This document shows positions 37,609-46,325 of a DNA stretch of 64,000 nucleotides, in pieces. Positions within the stretch are counted from its first letter, which is position 1; each line of letters begins with the position of its first letter. Both the position numbers and the translations under genes were made by a program. Origin of the DNA: Gemmatimonadaceae bacterium (GTDB lineage: Bacteria > Gemmatimonadota > Gemmatimonadetes > Gemmatimonadales > Gemmatimonadaceae); NCBI GenBank assembly GCA_013361335.1, contig JABFYH010000115.1, positions 1 to 64,000 of the forward strand. Reading direction: 5' to 3'. The notes under the pieces were generated by a model. The model saw nothing but the letters and a program-made list of their open reading frames with translations, did no database searches and was not told the DNA's origin.

Positions 37609-38668
37609 GCCGCTGCTGATCCGGTCGCGGCTCTGGGACTACCCGGTGCGCTTCACCGCCGACGTGGCGGGTGCGCTCGACGCTGCGGCGGAGGAGCCCG
37701 GCGTGCTGGTGATCGACGCGACGGTGCGGGAGCGATTCGGCGTCGGCCGGTGGCGCGACGACCGTGTGATCACCATCCCGGCACACGAGGAGACGAAGAC
37801 CCTCGCCGGCAGTGGCGACCTTCTGGCGCAGCTGGTGGCCGGCGGCATGCGCCGCAGCCATCGCCTCGTCGTCGTCGGCGGGGGGATCGTGCAGGACGTG
37901 GCCAGCTTCGCGGCCTCCGTGCTCTATCGCGGCGTATCGTGGGTGTTCTTTCCCACGACCCTTCTCGCGCAGTGCGACAGCTGCATCGGCGGCAAGACGT
38001 CGATCAACCACGCCGGGGCCAAGAACATCCTCGGCAACTTCCATCCGCCGCGGGAAGTGGTGATCGACACCGGCTTCCTGGAGACGCTGCCGGACGCCGC
38101 GATCGGGTCGGGGATCGGCGAGATGCTTCACTACTTCGTCTACGCGGACAGCCCCTTTCTCGAGCGCACGGCACGCGAGCACGACGCGCTGCTCGGCGAC
38201 CGATCCCGCCTGGCCCCCTTCATCGACGAAAGCCTCCGGATCAAGCAGCGCGTCATCGAGCAGGACGAGTTCGAGCAGGGGGAGCGGGCGAAGTTCAACT
38301 ACGGGCACACCTTCGGCCATGCGCTCGAGGCGGCGACGGCGTACGCCGTGCCGCATGGCTACGCCGTGACGGTGGGGATGGACCTGGCGAACTTCGTGAG
38401 CCGCGAGATCGGGCTCATGGCGCCGGACACCTTCGACGCGCTGCACGCGGTGCTTCGCGTGAACTTTCCGGCGTACGACTGGCGCACGCTCGATCTCGCG
38501 AGCTACGCGACGCTCCTGACGCGGGACAAGAAGAACACCGCGACGCAGGTCCGCTGCATCCTCGCCGAGGGGCCCGGACGGCTCCGGGTGCACCCGCTGC
38601 GGCTCCGCGAGGACGGCCTCGATCGGCTCGTGCAGCGCTACTTCACGTCGGAGCTGCCGTATGCCTGA
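37601..38668 (+). CDS. AroB-like sugar-phosphate cyclase (3-dehydroquinate synthase family, divergent)
   Basis: VVVGGGIVQDVASFAASVLYRGVSWVFFPTTLLAQCDSCIGGKTSINHAGAKNILGNFHPP, GSGIGEMLHYF, FNYGHTFGHALEA. Confidence 0.87.
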   Translation: MAEPLLIRSRLWDYPVRFTADVAGALDAAAEEPGVLVIDATVRERFGVGRWRDDRVITIPAHEETKTLAGSGDLLAQLVAGGMRRSHRLVVVGGGIVQDVASFAASVLYRGVSWVFFPTTLLAQCDSCIGGKTSINHAGAKNILGNFHPPREVVIDTGFLETLPDAAIGSGIGEMLHYFVYADSPFLERTAREHDALLGDRSRLAPFIDESLRIKQRVIEQDEFEQGERAKFNYGHTFGHALEAATAYAVPHGYAVTVGMDLANFVSREIGLMAPDTFDALHAVLRVNFPAYDWRTLDLASYATLLTRDKKNTATQVRCILAEGPGRLRVHPLRLREDGLDRLVQRYFTSELPYA

Positions 38669-39644
38669 CGGCGCGCGCGTTCTCATCACCACGGTGCCAT
38701 TCGGCGAGGTGGACGACACGCCGCTGCGGCTGCTCCGCGGCGCCGGCATCGACTTCACCGTCAATCCGCTCGGCCGCAAGCTGAAGCCCGCCGAGGCGGC
38801 CGAGATGGTGCGCGACTACGACATCGTGATCGCCGGTACCGAGCCGATCACCGACGACGTGATGGCCCGCGCGCCGCGGCTCAAGCTGATCAGCCGGGTG
38901 GGAGTCGGGCTCGATTCGGTGGATCTGCTGGCGGCGCGGCGCCGCGGCATCGGCGTGTCGTACACGGCCGACGCTCCCGCCGCCGCCGTGGCGGAGCTGA
39001 CGATCGGCCTCATCATCGACGTGCTACGGTCCGTCAGCGTGGCCAGCGCAAGCCTGCGCGCGGGGCGATGGGACCGGCTGTTCGGCCGTCGCATCGCCGA
39101 GTGCACGGTGGGCGTCGTGGGCATGGGGCGCATCGGGCGACGGGTGGTCCGTCACCTGTCGGCATTCGGCGGGCGCGTGCTGGTGTGCGACCGGGTGCTC
39201 GACGAAGGGTGGGCCCGGCAGTGGGGAGCGACGCCGGCCACCTTCGACGAGATCCTCCGCGAGTCGGACGTGGTCACGCTGCATGTCCCGCTGGCCCCGC
39301 AGACGCGGGGAATGATCGGGGCGGAGGAGATCGCGCGCATGCGGCCCGAGGCGGTGGTCGTGAACACGGCGCGGGGGGGTGTGGTGGACGAGGCCGCGCT
39401 GCTCGCGGCCCTGCGCGCCGGACGGCTGGCGGGCGCGGCGGTGGACGTGTTCGAGGAAGAGCCCTACCATGGGCCGCTGGCCGCCGAGCCTCGCTGCCTC
39501 GTCACGCCGCATCTCGGCTCGATGTCGCGGGACTGCCGCGCGCGAATGGAGATCGAGGCGACGGAGGAAGCCATCCGCTTCGCGCGTGGCGAGCCGCTGC
39601 AGCAATCCGTTCCCCCCGAGGAGTACGCGATCCGTGAGGGGTGA
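38661..39644 (+). CDS. D-isomer specific 2-hydroxyacid dehydrogenase (phosphoglycerate dehydrogenase-like)
   Basis: LKLISRVGVGLDSVDL, VGVVGMGRIGRRVVRHL, VVNTARGGVVDEAALLAAL, VTPHLGSMS. Confidence 0.9.
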   Translation: MPDGARVLITTVPFGEVDDTPLRLLRGAGIDFTVNPLGRKLKPAEAAEMVRDYDIVIAGTEPITDDVMARAPRLKLISRVGVGLDSVDLLAARRRGIGVSYTADAPAAAVAELTIGLIIDVLRSVSVASASLRAGRWDRLFGRRIAECTVGVVGMGRIGRRVVRHLSAFGGRVLVCDRVLDEGWARQWGATPATFDEILRESDVVTLHVPLAPQTRGMIGAEEIARMRPEAVVVNTARGGVVDEAALLAALRAGRLAGAAVDVFEEEPYHGPLAAEPRCLVTPHLGSMSRDCRARMEIEATEEAIRFARGEPLQQSVPPEEYAIREG

Positions 39645-39650
39645 GCGGGA

Positions 39651-40529
39651 CTAGATGCCGTGTGCGGCCAGGTGGCGGAGGTAGTTCCCGTACACGCTCG
39701 CTGGCGCCTCGGTCGCCAGCCGGGCGAAGGCGTCGGCGTCGATGAAACCGCGGTGCAGGGCGATCTCCTCGAGGCAGGCGATCTTGGCCCCCGTGCGCTC
39801 CTCGATGGCCTCGATGAAGACGCCCGCCTTGAGCAGCGACTCCGCGGTGCCGGTGTCGAGCCAGGCGATGCCGCGCCCGAGCGTCTCCACGTGCAACGTG
39901 CCGGCGTCGAGGTAGACGCGATTGAGGTCGGTGATCTCGAGCTCTCCGCGCGACGAGGGCGCAAGCTCGCGCGCGATGCGAATCACGTCGCCATCGTAGA
40001 AGTAGATGCCGGGAACGGCGTACCGGCTGCGGGGCGTCTTTGGCTTTTCTTCGAGGCTCACCGCCTTGCCCGCCGCGTCGAGCTCGACGACCCCGTAGTG
40101 GGTCGGGTCGGCGACGGCGTAGCCGAAGATGGTGGCGCCGTTGGTCCGCGCGGCCGCGCGCTGGAAGATCTGCGCGAGCCCTGCGCCGTGGAAGAGATTG
40201 TCCCCGAGGATGAGCGCGGACGGCGAGGCGCCGACGAAGTCGGCGCCGATCCGGAAGGCGTCGGCGAGGCCGGCGGGGCGGGGCTGCTCGGCGTAGGCGA
40301 AGCGCATCCCGAGGCGCTCTCCCGTGCCCAGCAGCGCCTCGTACCGCGGCAGGTCCGTGGGGGTGGAGATGATGAGCACCTCCCGGATTCCCGTCAGCAT
40401 CAGGACGGAGAGCGGGTAGTAGATCATCGGCTTGTCGTAGACCGGCAGCAGCTGCTTGGTGACGCCGAGCGTTGCCGGATAGAGCCGGGTCCCGGAGCCG
40501 CCGGCGAGGATGATCCCTTTGCGATGCAT
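39651..40529 (-). CDS. rfbA: Glucose-1-phosphate thymidylyltransferase
   Basis: MHRKGIILAGGSGTRLYPATLGVTKQLLPVYDKPMIYYPLS, LILGDNLFHG, VSLEEKPKTPRSRYAVPGIYFYD. Confidence 0.95.
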   Translation of the reverse strand: MHRKGIILAGGSGTRLYPATLGVTKQLLPVYDKPMIYYPLSVLMLTGIREVLIISTPTDLPRYEALLGTGERLGMRFAYAEQPRPAGLADAFRIGADFVGASPSALILGDNLFHGAGLAQIFQRAAARTNGATIFGYAVADPTHYGVVELDAAGKAVSLEEKPKTPRSRYAVPGIYFYDGDVIRIARELAPSSRGELEITDLNRVYLDAGTLHVETLGRGIAWLDTGTAESLLKAGVFIEAIEERTGAKIACLEEIALHRGFIDADAFARLATEAPASVYGNYLRHLAAHGI

Positions 40530-40875
40530 GTCGGTTGGCGGTGAGGTGGACGATAATCTCGACATCGCGCGCCGGTTGCGGCAGTGGCGGTCGTCCGGGG
40601 GCGTTGCGCGGGCGGGCTGAATCTGCGTGCCGACCTTGAGATGGCCCGTCCCCGAGGGCATCTTTCCGCCCTGGATTTCGCGTCGCGGCTGCTGCGTTTC
40701 CGCGCGGCCGCGCGGTGCCGGGACGCCGCCGGCCACCGCTTCGCCGGCATCCTGTGGCGACTCGGCGGGCCGCCCCGCGACCATCGAGGATGCTGCTCTT
40801 GCGAACACCGGAACTCGGGATGGATGAACGTACACGGCGGGGTGGCTCGCGTCGCGGGTGCCGGTGGGTCACGGC

Positions 40876-42015
40876 ATGAGTGACACGCTGGTGCGCGACG
40901 AGCGGGGTGCCGTCGGGGACGCGCCACCGCGCGCCGCGTCGCCGCGTTCCGCGCGCTCGCCCGCCGCGGGCGCGGAGGATCTCACGCTCGTCCGGGTGAT
41001 GACGCAGCTGCTCCGCGATCGTCGTCGGATCCTGTTCTGGACGGCGCTGGTCGGCACCATCGCGCTCGTGATCGCGCTCGTTACCCGGCCCGTCTACTCG
41101 GCCGACGCCTCGTTCACTCCGCAGGTCGCCGACGCCGGCCGCTCCGGCCTCTCGTCGCTCGCCGGCCAGCTCGGACTGAGCATGCCCGGCAGCGCGGCGT
41201 CACAGTCGCAGTTCTATGCGGAGCTGCTGCGCTCTCATGCCCTGCTCGCGCCCCTCGCCACCGACACGCTCACGGTGCCGGAGCTCGGTCCGGGGCCGCG
41301 GACCTTTGCGTCCCTCTTCAAGGCAGAGGGCTCGCCGGAGCGCGTCGCCGAGGTGTTCGTCGAGCAGGCCACGCGCGCCTCGGCGGTGCACGTGAGCATC
41401 CAGACCGGCACGGTCAGCCTTCGCGTCACCACGCCGTGGCGGAGCGTGTCGCTGGCGCTGGCCAACCGGATGCTGCGCGGCGTGAACGAGTACAACGTGC
41501 GGTCGCGTCAGTCGCAGGCGGCGGAGGAGCGCCGCTTCGTCGAGGCGCGGCTGGCCGTGGCCCGCCAGGAGCAGCGCGCGGCCGAAGACCGGCTCGAGGG
41601 GTTCCTGCGGGCGAATCGGCAGTTCGTGTCGCCGGAGCTCACCTTCGCGCGCGAGCGGCTGCAGCGCGAGGTCAATCTGCAGCAGGCGCTGGTGAGCACC
41701 CTGGCCCAGTCGTACGAGGACGCGCGGATCCGCGAGGTGCGGGACACCCCGGTCATCACCATCGTCGAGTCGCCCTCGGCGTCCACGCTGCCCGACCCGC
41801 GCCGCCGGGCGTTCAAGGTGGCGGTCGGACTGCTGCTCGGCGCGCTGATCGGCATCGTCATCAGCCTGGCGAAGGACGCCATGGCGCGGCGGTCCGCGGT
41901 GGGCGATACGGAAACCGACGAGTTTCTGCGGCAGCTTCGCGCGGCCCGCGCCGATCTGGGCCGGTTGTTTCGCCGCCGGCGAGCGGGGAAGGCGTCGAGT
42001 GGCCAGCAGGTCTAG
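40876..42015 (+). CDS. Wzz/chain-length determinant family protein (set 2)
   Basis: TM at ILFWTALVGTIALVIALVTRPVYSADASFTPQ, coiled coil, C-terminal TM AFKVAVGLLLGALIGIVISLAKD. Confidence 0.8.
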   Translation: MSDTLVRDERGAVGDAPPRAASPRSARSPAAGAEDLTLVRVMTQLLRDRRRILFWTALVGTIALVIALVTRPVYSADASFTPQVADAGRSGLSSLAGQLGLSMPGSAASQSQFYAELLRSHALLAPLATDTLTVPELGPGPRTFASLFKAEGSPERVAEVFVEQATRASAVHVSIQTGTVSLRVTTPWRSVSLALANRMLRGVNEYNVRSRQSQAAEERRFVEARLAVARQEQRAAEDRLEGFLRANRQFVSPELTFARERLQREVNLQQALVSTLAQSYEDARIREVRDTPVITIVESPSASTLPDPRRRAFKVAVGLLLGALIGIVISLAKDAMARRSAVGDTETDEFLRQLRAARADLGRLFRRRRAGKASSGQQV

Positions 42016-42048
42016 CATCCCGCGCGGCTGCGGCGCACCGGCGTCGGC

Positions 42049-43626
42049 GTGACCGCCGGTCTCACGCCCCCGCCCCCGGCGCCGCCGCCGACCAGGACGA
42101 CGGCGCCCGAGGCGCCCGACGTGCTGGCCGCCGTCCTGCCGCGTCTGCGCGAGGCAGGGGCCCACACCCTGGTGTACGGAATCGGGTCGGCGCTCCAGGC
42201 GGCGTCGGGATTCATCCTCATCCCGCTGTACACCCGCCACTTCGATGCGGCGACGTACGGGGTGTTCGCGCTCCTCACCCTCGTGAGCACCTTCGGGGCG
42301 ACGGCGTTCTCCTTCGGCGCCCCGTCCGCGCTGGCCCGGTCGTATTTCGACTACACCGAGCCCGCGGACCGGAAGGGCGTCGTGGCGACGTCGATCTATC
42401 TCGTGCTCGCCGGAGGGCTGCTCGCGATGGGGATCACGATCGCCGCGTCCGAGGCGATCTCCCAACGGATCATCGGCAGTCCCGCCTACGGGCCGCACCT
42501 CCGCCTGATCCTCGCGATGGCCATCCTCGCGCAGGTCGGCGGCGTGCTGTTGGTGCTCGCCCGATTCAAGCGCCGGTCGATGCTGGTGGTCGGCACCAAT
42601 CTGGTCGCGCTCGTCGGGACGTCCGTGCTGATCTGGTACCTGCTCACGTCGTGGCAGCTCGGCCTGATGGCGCCGATCATCGGCATGCTGGTGTCGCAGG
42701 GCGTGCAGGTGCTGTGGCTCGGCTGGGCGCTGCGCGACGACATCGGCGTGCGCGGCATGCGGCGCGAGGTGCCGGTGCAGCTCGCGTACGGGCTGCCGGC
42801 GGCGGCGGTCGGGGTGCTCTACTACGCCCTGGACTCGGTGGACCGGGTGCTGCTGAACAAGCTCACCGACACGTCGGCCGTGGGCGTGTACTCGCTGGGG
42901 TATCGCATCGCCTTCGTCATCAACGTGCTGCTCGTCCAGCCCTTCGGCCAGATCTGGACGCCGATGCGCATGGAGTATCGGCACGACGCGCACGCGCGCC
43001 GGCTGTTCGCCGTGGTCCTGCGGTATTTCCTCCTGGCGGGGCTCGTCGGCTCGCTGCTCATCGGCACCTTCTCGGGCGAGCTGGTCGCCCTCGTGGCCGG
43101 TGGCGCGCAGTACCGGGAGGCCTACCGCGTGGTGGGACTGGTCATGCTCGGCTACGTCGCGTACGGCGCGCTCGGCATCGTCGACGCGGGCATCATCTTC
43201 GAGCGCAAGGTGCACTTCCACCTCGTCAACTTCGCCGTGGCGCTCGCGCTCAACGTCGCGCTCAACTTCCTGCTGATCCCGCGGCTCGGCATCGTCGGGG
43301 CCGGCCTCGCGACCCTGCTCACGTACGCGGTGGTGACCATCGTTGCAGGCGCGCTGTCCGTTCGCCTGTACCGCGTGCCGTGGGAGCTCGGGCGCATCAC
43401 GATGTGCGTGCTGCTCGCCGTGGGTGCGCTCCTCGCCGCCGCCTTCCTGCCCATCGGCACGCCGGTCGGCGTGGCGATCAAGGTCGGTCTCTTGGCCGCG
43501 GTCCTGCCGCTGCTGTGGTTCGCCGGCACGGAGCCCGCGGAGCGCGCCGTCGCGGCGTCCGTCACGCGAGTCGCGGCCGCGTGGCTCGCGCGGCCGTTCA
43601 CCCGGCAACCGCTTCCCGAGCCATGA
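42049..43626 (+). CDS. Oligosaccharide flippase (Wzx-like, set 2)
   Basis: TLVYGIGSALQAASGFILIPLYTRHFDAATYGVFALLTLVSTF, multi-TM. Confidence 0.85.
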   Translation: MTAGLTPPPPAPPPTRTTAPEAPDVLAAVLPRLREAGAHTLVYGIGSALQAASGFILIPLYTRHFDAATYGVFALLTLVSTFGATAFSFGAPSALARSYFDYTEPADRKGVVATSIYLVLAGGLLAMGITIAASEAISQRIIGSPAYGPHLRLILAMAILAQVGGVLLVLARFKRRSMLVVGTNLVALVGTSVLIWYLLTSWQLGLMAPIIGMLVSQGVQVLWLGWALRDDIGVRGMRREVPVQLAYGLPAAAVGVLYYALDSVDRVLLNKLTDTSAVGVYSLGYRIAFVINVLLVQPFGQIWTPMRMEYRHDAHARRLFAVVLRYFLLAGLVGSLLIGTFSGELVALVAGGAQYREAYRVVGLVMLGYVAYGALGIVDAGIIFERKVHFHLVNFAVALALNVALNFLLIPRLGIVGAGLATLLTYAVVTIVAGALSVRLYRVPWELGRITMCVLLAVGALLAAAFLPIGTPVGVAIKVGLLAAVLPLLWFAGTEPAERAVAASVTRVAAAWLARPFTRQPLPEP

Positions 43627-44129
43627 CCATGCTCTCGCAGGCCGCCGCGTGGTTCGTTCGCCGCACGCGCCCGTACGCGCGCGCGCTGGCGTACGCGTAT
43701 GGCGTCCGGCTCGATTGGCACTGCGAGCCGACCGGGCAGCATCCGCTGCAGATCGAAGGCGGCAGCGCGCAGGCCACGGCGAACATCCCGCGTAGCGTGC
43801 GCTTCAACACCCGCAGCGGCGCCATCTTCGTCGGACGGGACACGGTCTTCGGCGAGGACGTGCAGGTGCTGACCGGCAAGCATCTCGCGCTGTGGGAGGC
43901 TGAGCGCGCCGGCGTCCCGCTCCACCACGTCCCGGAGAGCGGACGCGAGATCCGGATCGGGCGAGGCTGCTACATCGGGACTGGCGCGATCCTCATCGGA
44001 CCGTTGGTCGTCGGCGACCATGCGGTGATCGGGGCAGGGAGCGTCGTGACGCACGACGTGCCGCCCCGCACCTTCGTCGCCGGCGTGCCGGCGCGGGTGA
44101 TCCAGGCGCACGTGGAGGTCGGGTCGTGA
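43623..44129 (+). CDS. Hexapeptide-repeat (LbetaH) acyltransferase
   Basis: IRIGRGCYIGTGAILIGPLVVGDHAVIGAGSVVTHDVPPRTFVAGVPARVI; ATGA overlap upstream. Confidence 0.82.
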   Translation: MTMLSQAAAWFVRRTRPYARALAYAYGVRLDWHCEPTGQHPLQIEGGSAQATANIPRSVRFNTRSGAIFVGRDTVFGEDVQVLTGKHLALWEAERAGVPLHHVPESGREIRIGRGCYIGTGAILIGPLVVGDHAVIGAGSVVTHDVPPRTFVAGVPARVIQAHVEVGS

Positions 44130-44536
44130 CGCTGCCCGTCGAATGGCATCGATTGGTGGTGCGCGGCGACGCGCGCGGCACGCTCATTCCGGTGGAGCTC
44201 GGGCGCGACGTCCCCTTTCCGACGGCGCGCGTCTACTTCATCTCGGGCACCATGGCCGGGGTCCGGCGCGGCTTCCACGCCCACCGCGCGTTGACGCAGC
44301 TCGCGGTGTGCATCACCGGCTCGTGCCGCTTTCTGCTCGACGACGGCGCATCGAAGGTGGAGGTCGCGCTCGACGCGCCCGGCTGCGGCGTGCTCGTGCG
44401 TCCGATGATCTGGCACGAGATGTACGACTTCTCCAGCGACTGCGTGCTGGCGGTGTTCGCCGATGGTCCCTACGACGAGTCGGACTACGTGCGCGACTAC
44501 GCGGAGTTCGCCTCGCTGGCCGGAGCGGCGCGATGA
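44126..44536 (+). CDS. dTDP-sugar 3,4-ketoisomerase (FdtA/QdtA, WxcM-like cupin)
   Basis: VYFISGTMAGVRRGFHAHRALTQLAVCITGSCRFLLDDG, VRPMIWHEMYDFSSDCVLAVFADGPYDESDYVRDY. Confidence 0.88.
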   Translation: MTLPVEWHRLVVRGDARGTLIPVELGRDVPFPTARVYFISGTMAGVRRGFHAHRALTQLAVCITGSCRFLLDDGASKVEVALDAPGCGVLVRPMIWHEMYDFSSDCVLAVFADGPYDESDYVRDYAEFASLAGAAR

Positions 44537-45096
44537 TCCACGCGATGGCCGACGTGCAGAGCGACCAGATCGGCCCGGACACCCGGATCTGGCAGTACAG
44601 CATCGTGCTGCCCGGCGCCGTGATCGGCGCCGGCTGCAACGTGAACGCGCACTGCCTCATCGAGGGGGGCGCGCGCCTCGGCGATCGGGTGACGATCAAG
44701 TGCGGGGTCTACGTGTGGAATGGGGTGAACCTCGCCGACGACGTGTTCGTCGGGCCCAATGCCACCTTCACCAACGACCTGCATCCCCGCTCGCGACGCC
44801 CACCGGCGCAGTGGGTGCCCACCGTCGTGCAGCGCGGCGCGTCCATCGGCGCCGCGGCGACGATCGTCGCCGGCGTGACGATCGGCGAGTACGCGCTCGT
44901 CGGCGCGGGCAGCGTTGTGACCCGGGACGTTGGCGCGTACCGGGTCGTGGTGGGCGTGCCGGCGCGACCACAGGGATGGATCTGCCGCTGTGCGGAGCGC
45001 CTCGGCGAATCGCTCGTTTGTGGCGCGTGCGGCCGGCGCTACGTTCGGCGAGGAGACGGGTTGGCGCCGCTTGAGCCGACCGAGCCGGCGTCATGA
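44533..45096 (+). CDS. LbetaH N-acetyltransferase (FdtC/WbbJ-like) with C-terminal zinc-ribbon-like tail
   Basis: IGPDTRIWQYSIVLPGAVIGAGCNVNAHCLIE, NDLHPRSRR, IVAGVTIGEYALVGAGSVVTRDV, ICRCAERLGESLVCGACGRRY. Confidence 0.85.
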   Translation: MIHAMADVQSDQIGPDTRIWQYSIVLPGAVIGAGCNVNAHCLIEGGARLGDRVTIKCGVYVWNGVNLADDVFVGPNATFTNDLHPRSRRPPAQWVPTVVQRGASIGAAATIVAGVTIGEYALVGAGSVVTRDVGAYRVVVGVPARPQGWICRCAERLGESLVCGACGRRYVRRGDGLAPLEPTEPAS

Positions 45097-46262
45097 CCCA
45101 CGTCCCCGTCGTCCCGCCGCCTACCATTTCGTTGCCACCCGACGCGCCCCGGATGATCCCCTTCCTCGATCTCAAGCGCATCAACGCGCGCGACCGCGAC
45201 CGCCTCCTCGCCGCGATGGCCCGCGTGCTCGATTCGGGCTGGTACATCCTGGGGCAGGAGGTGCGCGAGTTCGAGCGCCGCTTCGCCGAGTACACCGGAG
45301 TGCCGCACGCGATCGGGGTCGCCAACGGGATGGACGCGCTCACGCTCGTCTTTCGCGCGCTGCGGGAGCTGGGCCGGATCGCGGCGGGCGACGAGGTGCT
45401 CGTCCCGTCCAACACCTACATCGCCACGATCCTCGCGCTGACCGAGAATCGTCTGACGCCGGTGCTCGTCGAGCCGGATCCGCGCACCTTCAACATGGAC
45501 CCGGCGCGCGTCCGCGAGGCGATCACCCCGCGCACGCGTGCGATTCTCACCGTCCACCTGTACGGCCGACTCGGCTGGTCGCCGGAGCTGCAGGCGGTCG
45601 CGGACGCCGCCGGCGTTCCGATCGTCGAGGACGCGGCGCAGTCGCAGGGTGCGGCGCTCGACGGCCGCCGCGCCGGATCGCTCGGCCTGGCCACCGGGAC
45701 GAGCCTCTATCCGGGGAAGAACCTGGGCGCGCTGGGGGACGCGGGCGTCGTCACCACCTGGGATGCGCCCCTCGCCGAGGCCGTGCGGACGATCGCCAAC
45801 TACGGGTCGCAGCGGAAATACGAGAACCGGTACAAGGGGGTCAACAGCCGGCTCGACGAGCTGCAGGCGGCAATGCTGGTGGTGAAGCTCGACCGGCTCG
45901 ACGCCGACAACGCCCGGCGGCGCACGATCGCCGCGCGCTATGGCGCGGGCATCCGCAACCGGGCGATCGCTCTCCCGGAGCCGGGCCCGGAAGGCGCGCA
46001 CGTATGGCATCTGTACGTCGTGCGCGCCGACGATCGCGACGAGTTGCAGCGGCACCTCGCCGCGCACGGCATCCAGACGCTCGTGCATTATCCGACCCCG
46101 CCTCACCAGCAGCCGGCGTACGCGGAATGGGCGGACCGGAGCTACCCGATCGCCGAGGCCATCCATCGCACGGTGCTCAGCCTTCCGATGGACCCGACGA
46201 TGAGCGACGCGGACGTGGACGCCGTCATCGCGACGTGCAACACCTTCCGCGGCGCCACCTGA
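45093..46262 (+). CDS. DegT/DnrJ/EryC1/StrS aminotransferase (FdtB-like)
   Basis: MIPFLDLKRINA, LDSGWYILGQEVREFERRFAEYTG, VPIVEDAAQSQGA, SLYPGKNLGALGDAG. Confidence 0.88.
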   Translation: MTHVPVVPPPTISLPPDAPRMIPFLDLKRINARDRDRLLAAMARVLDSGWYILGQEVREFERRFAEYTGVPHAIGVANGMDALTLVFRALRELGRIAAGDEVLVPSNTYIATILALTENRLTPVLVEPDPRTFNMDPARVREAITPRTRAILTVHLYGRLGWSPELQAVADAAGVPIVEDAAQSQGAALDGRRAGSLGLATGTSLYPGKNLGALGDAGVVTTWDAPLAEAVRTIANYGSQRKYENRYKGVNSRLDELQAAMLVVKLDRLDADNARRRTIAARYGAGIRNRAIALPEPGPEGAHVWHLYVVRADDRDELQRHLAAHGIQTLVHYPTPPHQQPAYAEWADRSYPIAEAIHRTVLSLPMDPTMSDADVDAVIATCNTFRGAT

Positions 46263-46275
46263 CGGCCGACGGGGT

Positions 46276-46293
46276 CGCGCCCTTTCGGGCGCG
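46276..46293. terminator. Perfect 7-bp stem, 4-nt loop hairpin between FdtB-like gene and rfbG (attenuator/terminator candidate)
   Basis: CGCGCCC-TTTC-GGGCGCG; a TTTTT run lies ~17 nt downstream rather than immediately adjacent. Confidence 0.3.
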
Positions 46294-46325
46294 CCGGATC
46301 TCACTCGACTTTTTGGAGCACGGCA

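Noticed and set aside
40584-40883. 99-aa ORF in the rfbA-wzz gap
   Set aside because: No recognisable domain or convincing initiation context; composition fits a random high-GC frame.
41200-43608. 802-aa minus-strand ORF
   Set aside because: Antisense to clear Wzz and Wzx genes; Arg/His/Gln-rich translation typical of high-GC shadow frames, no recognisable domain.
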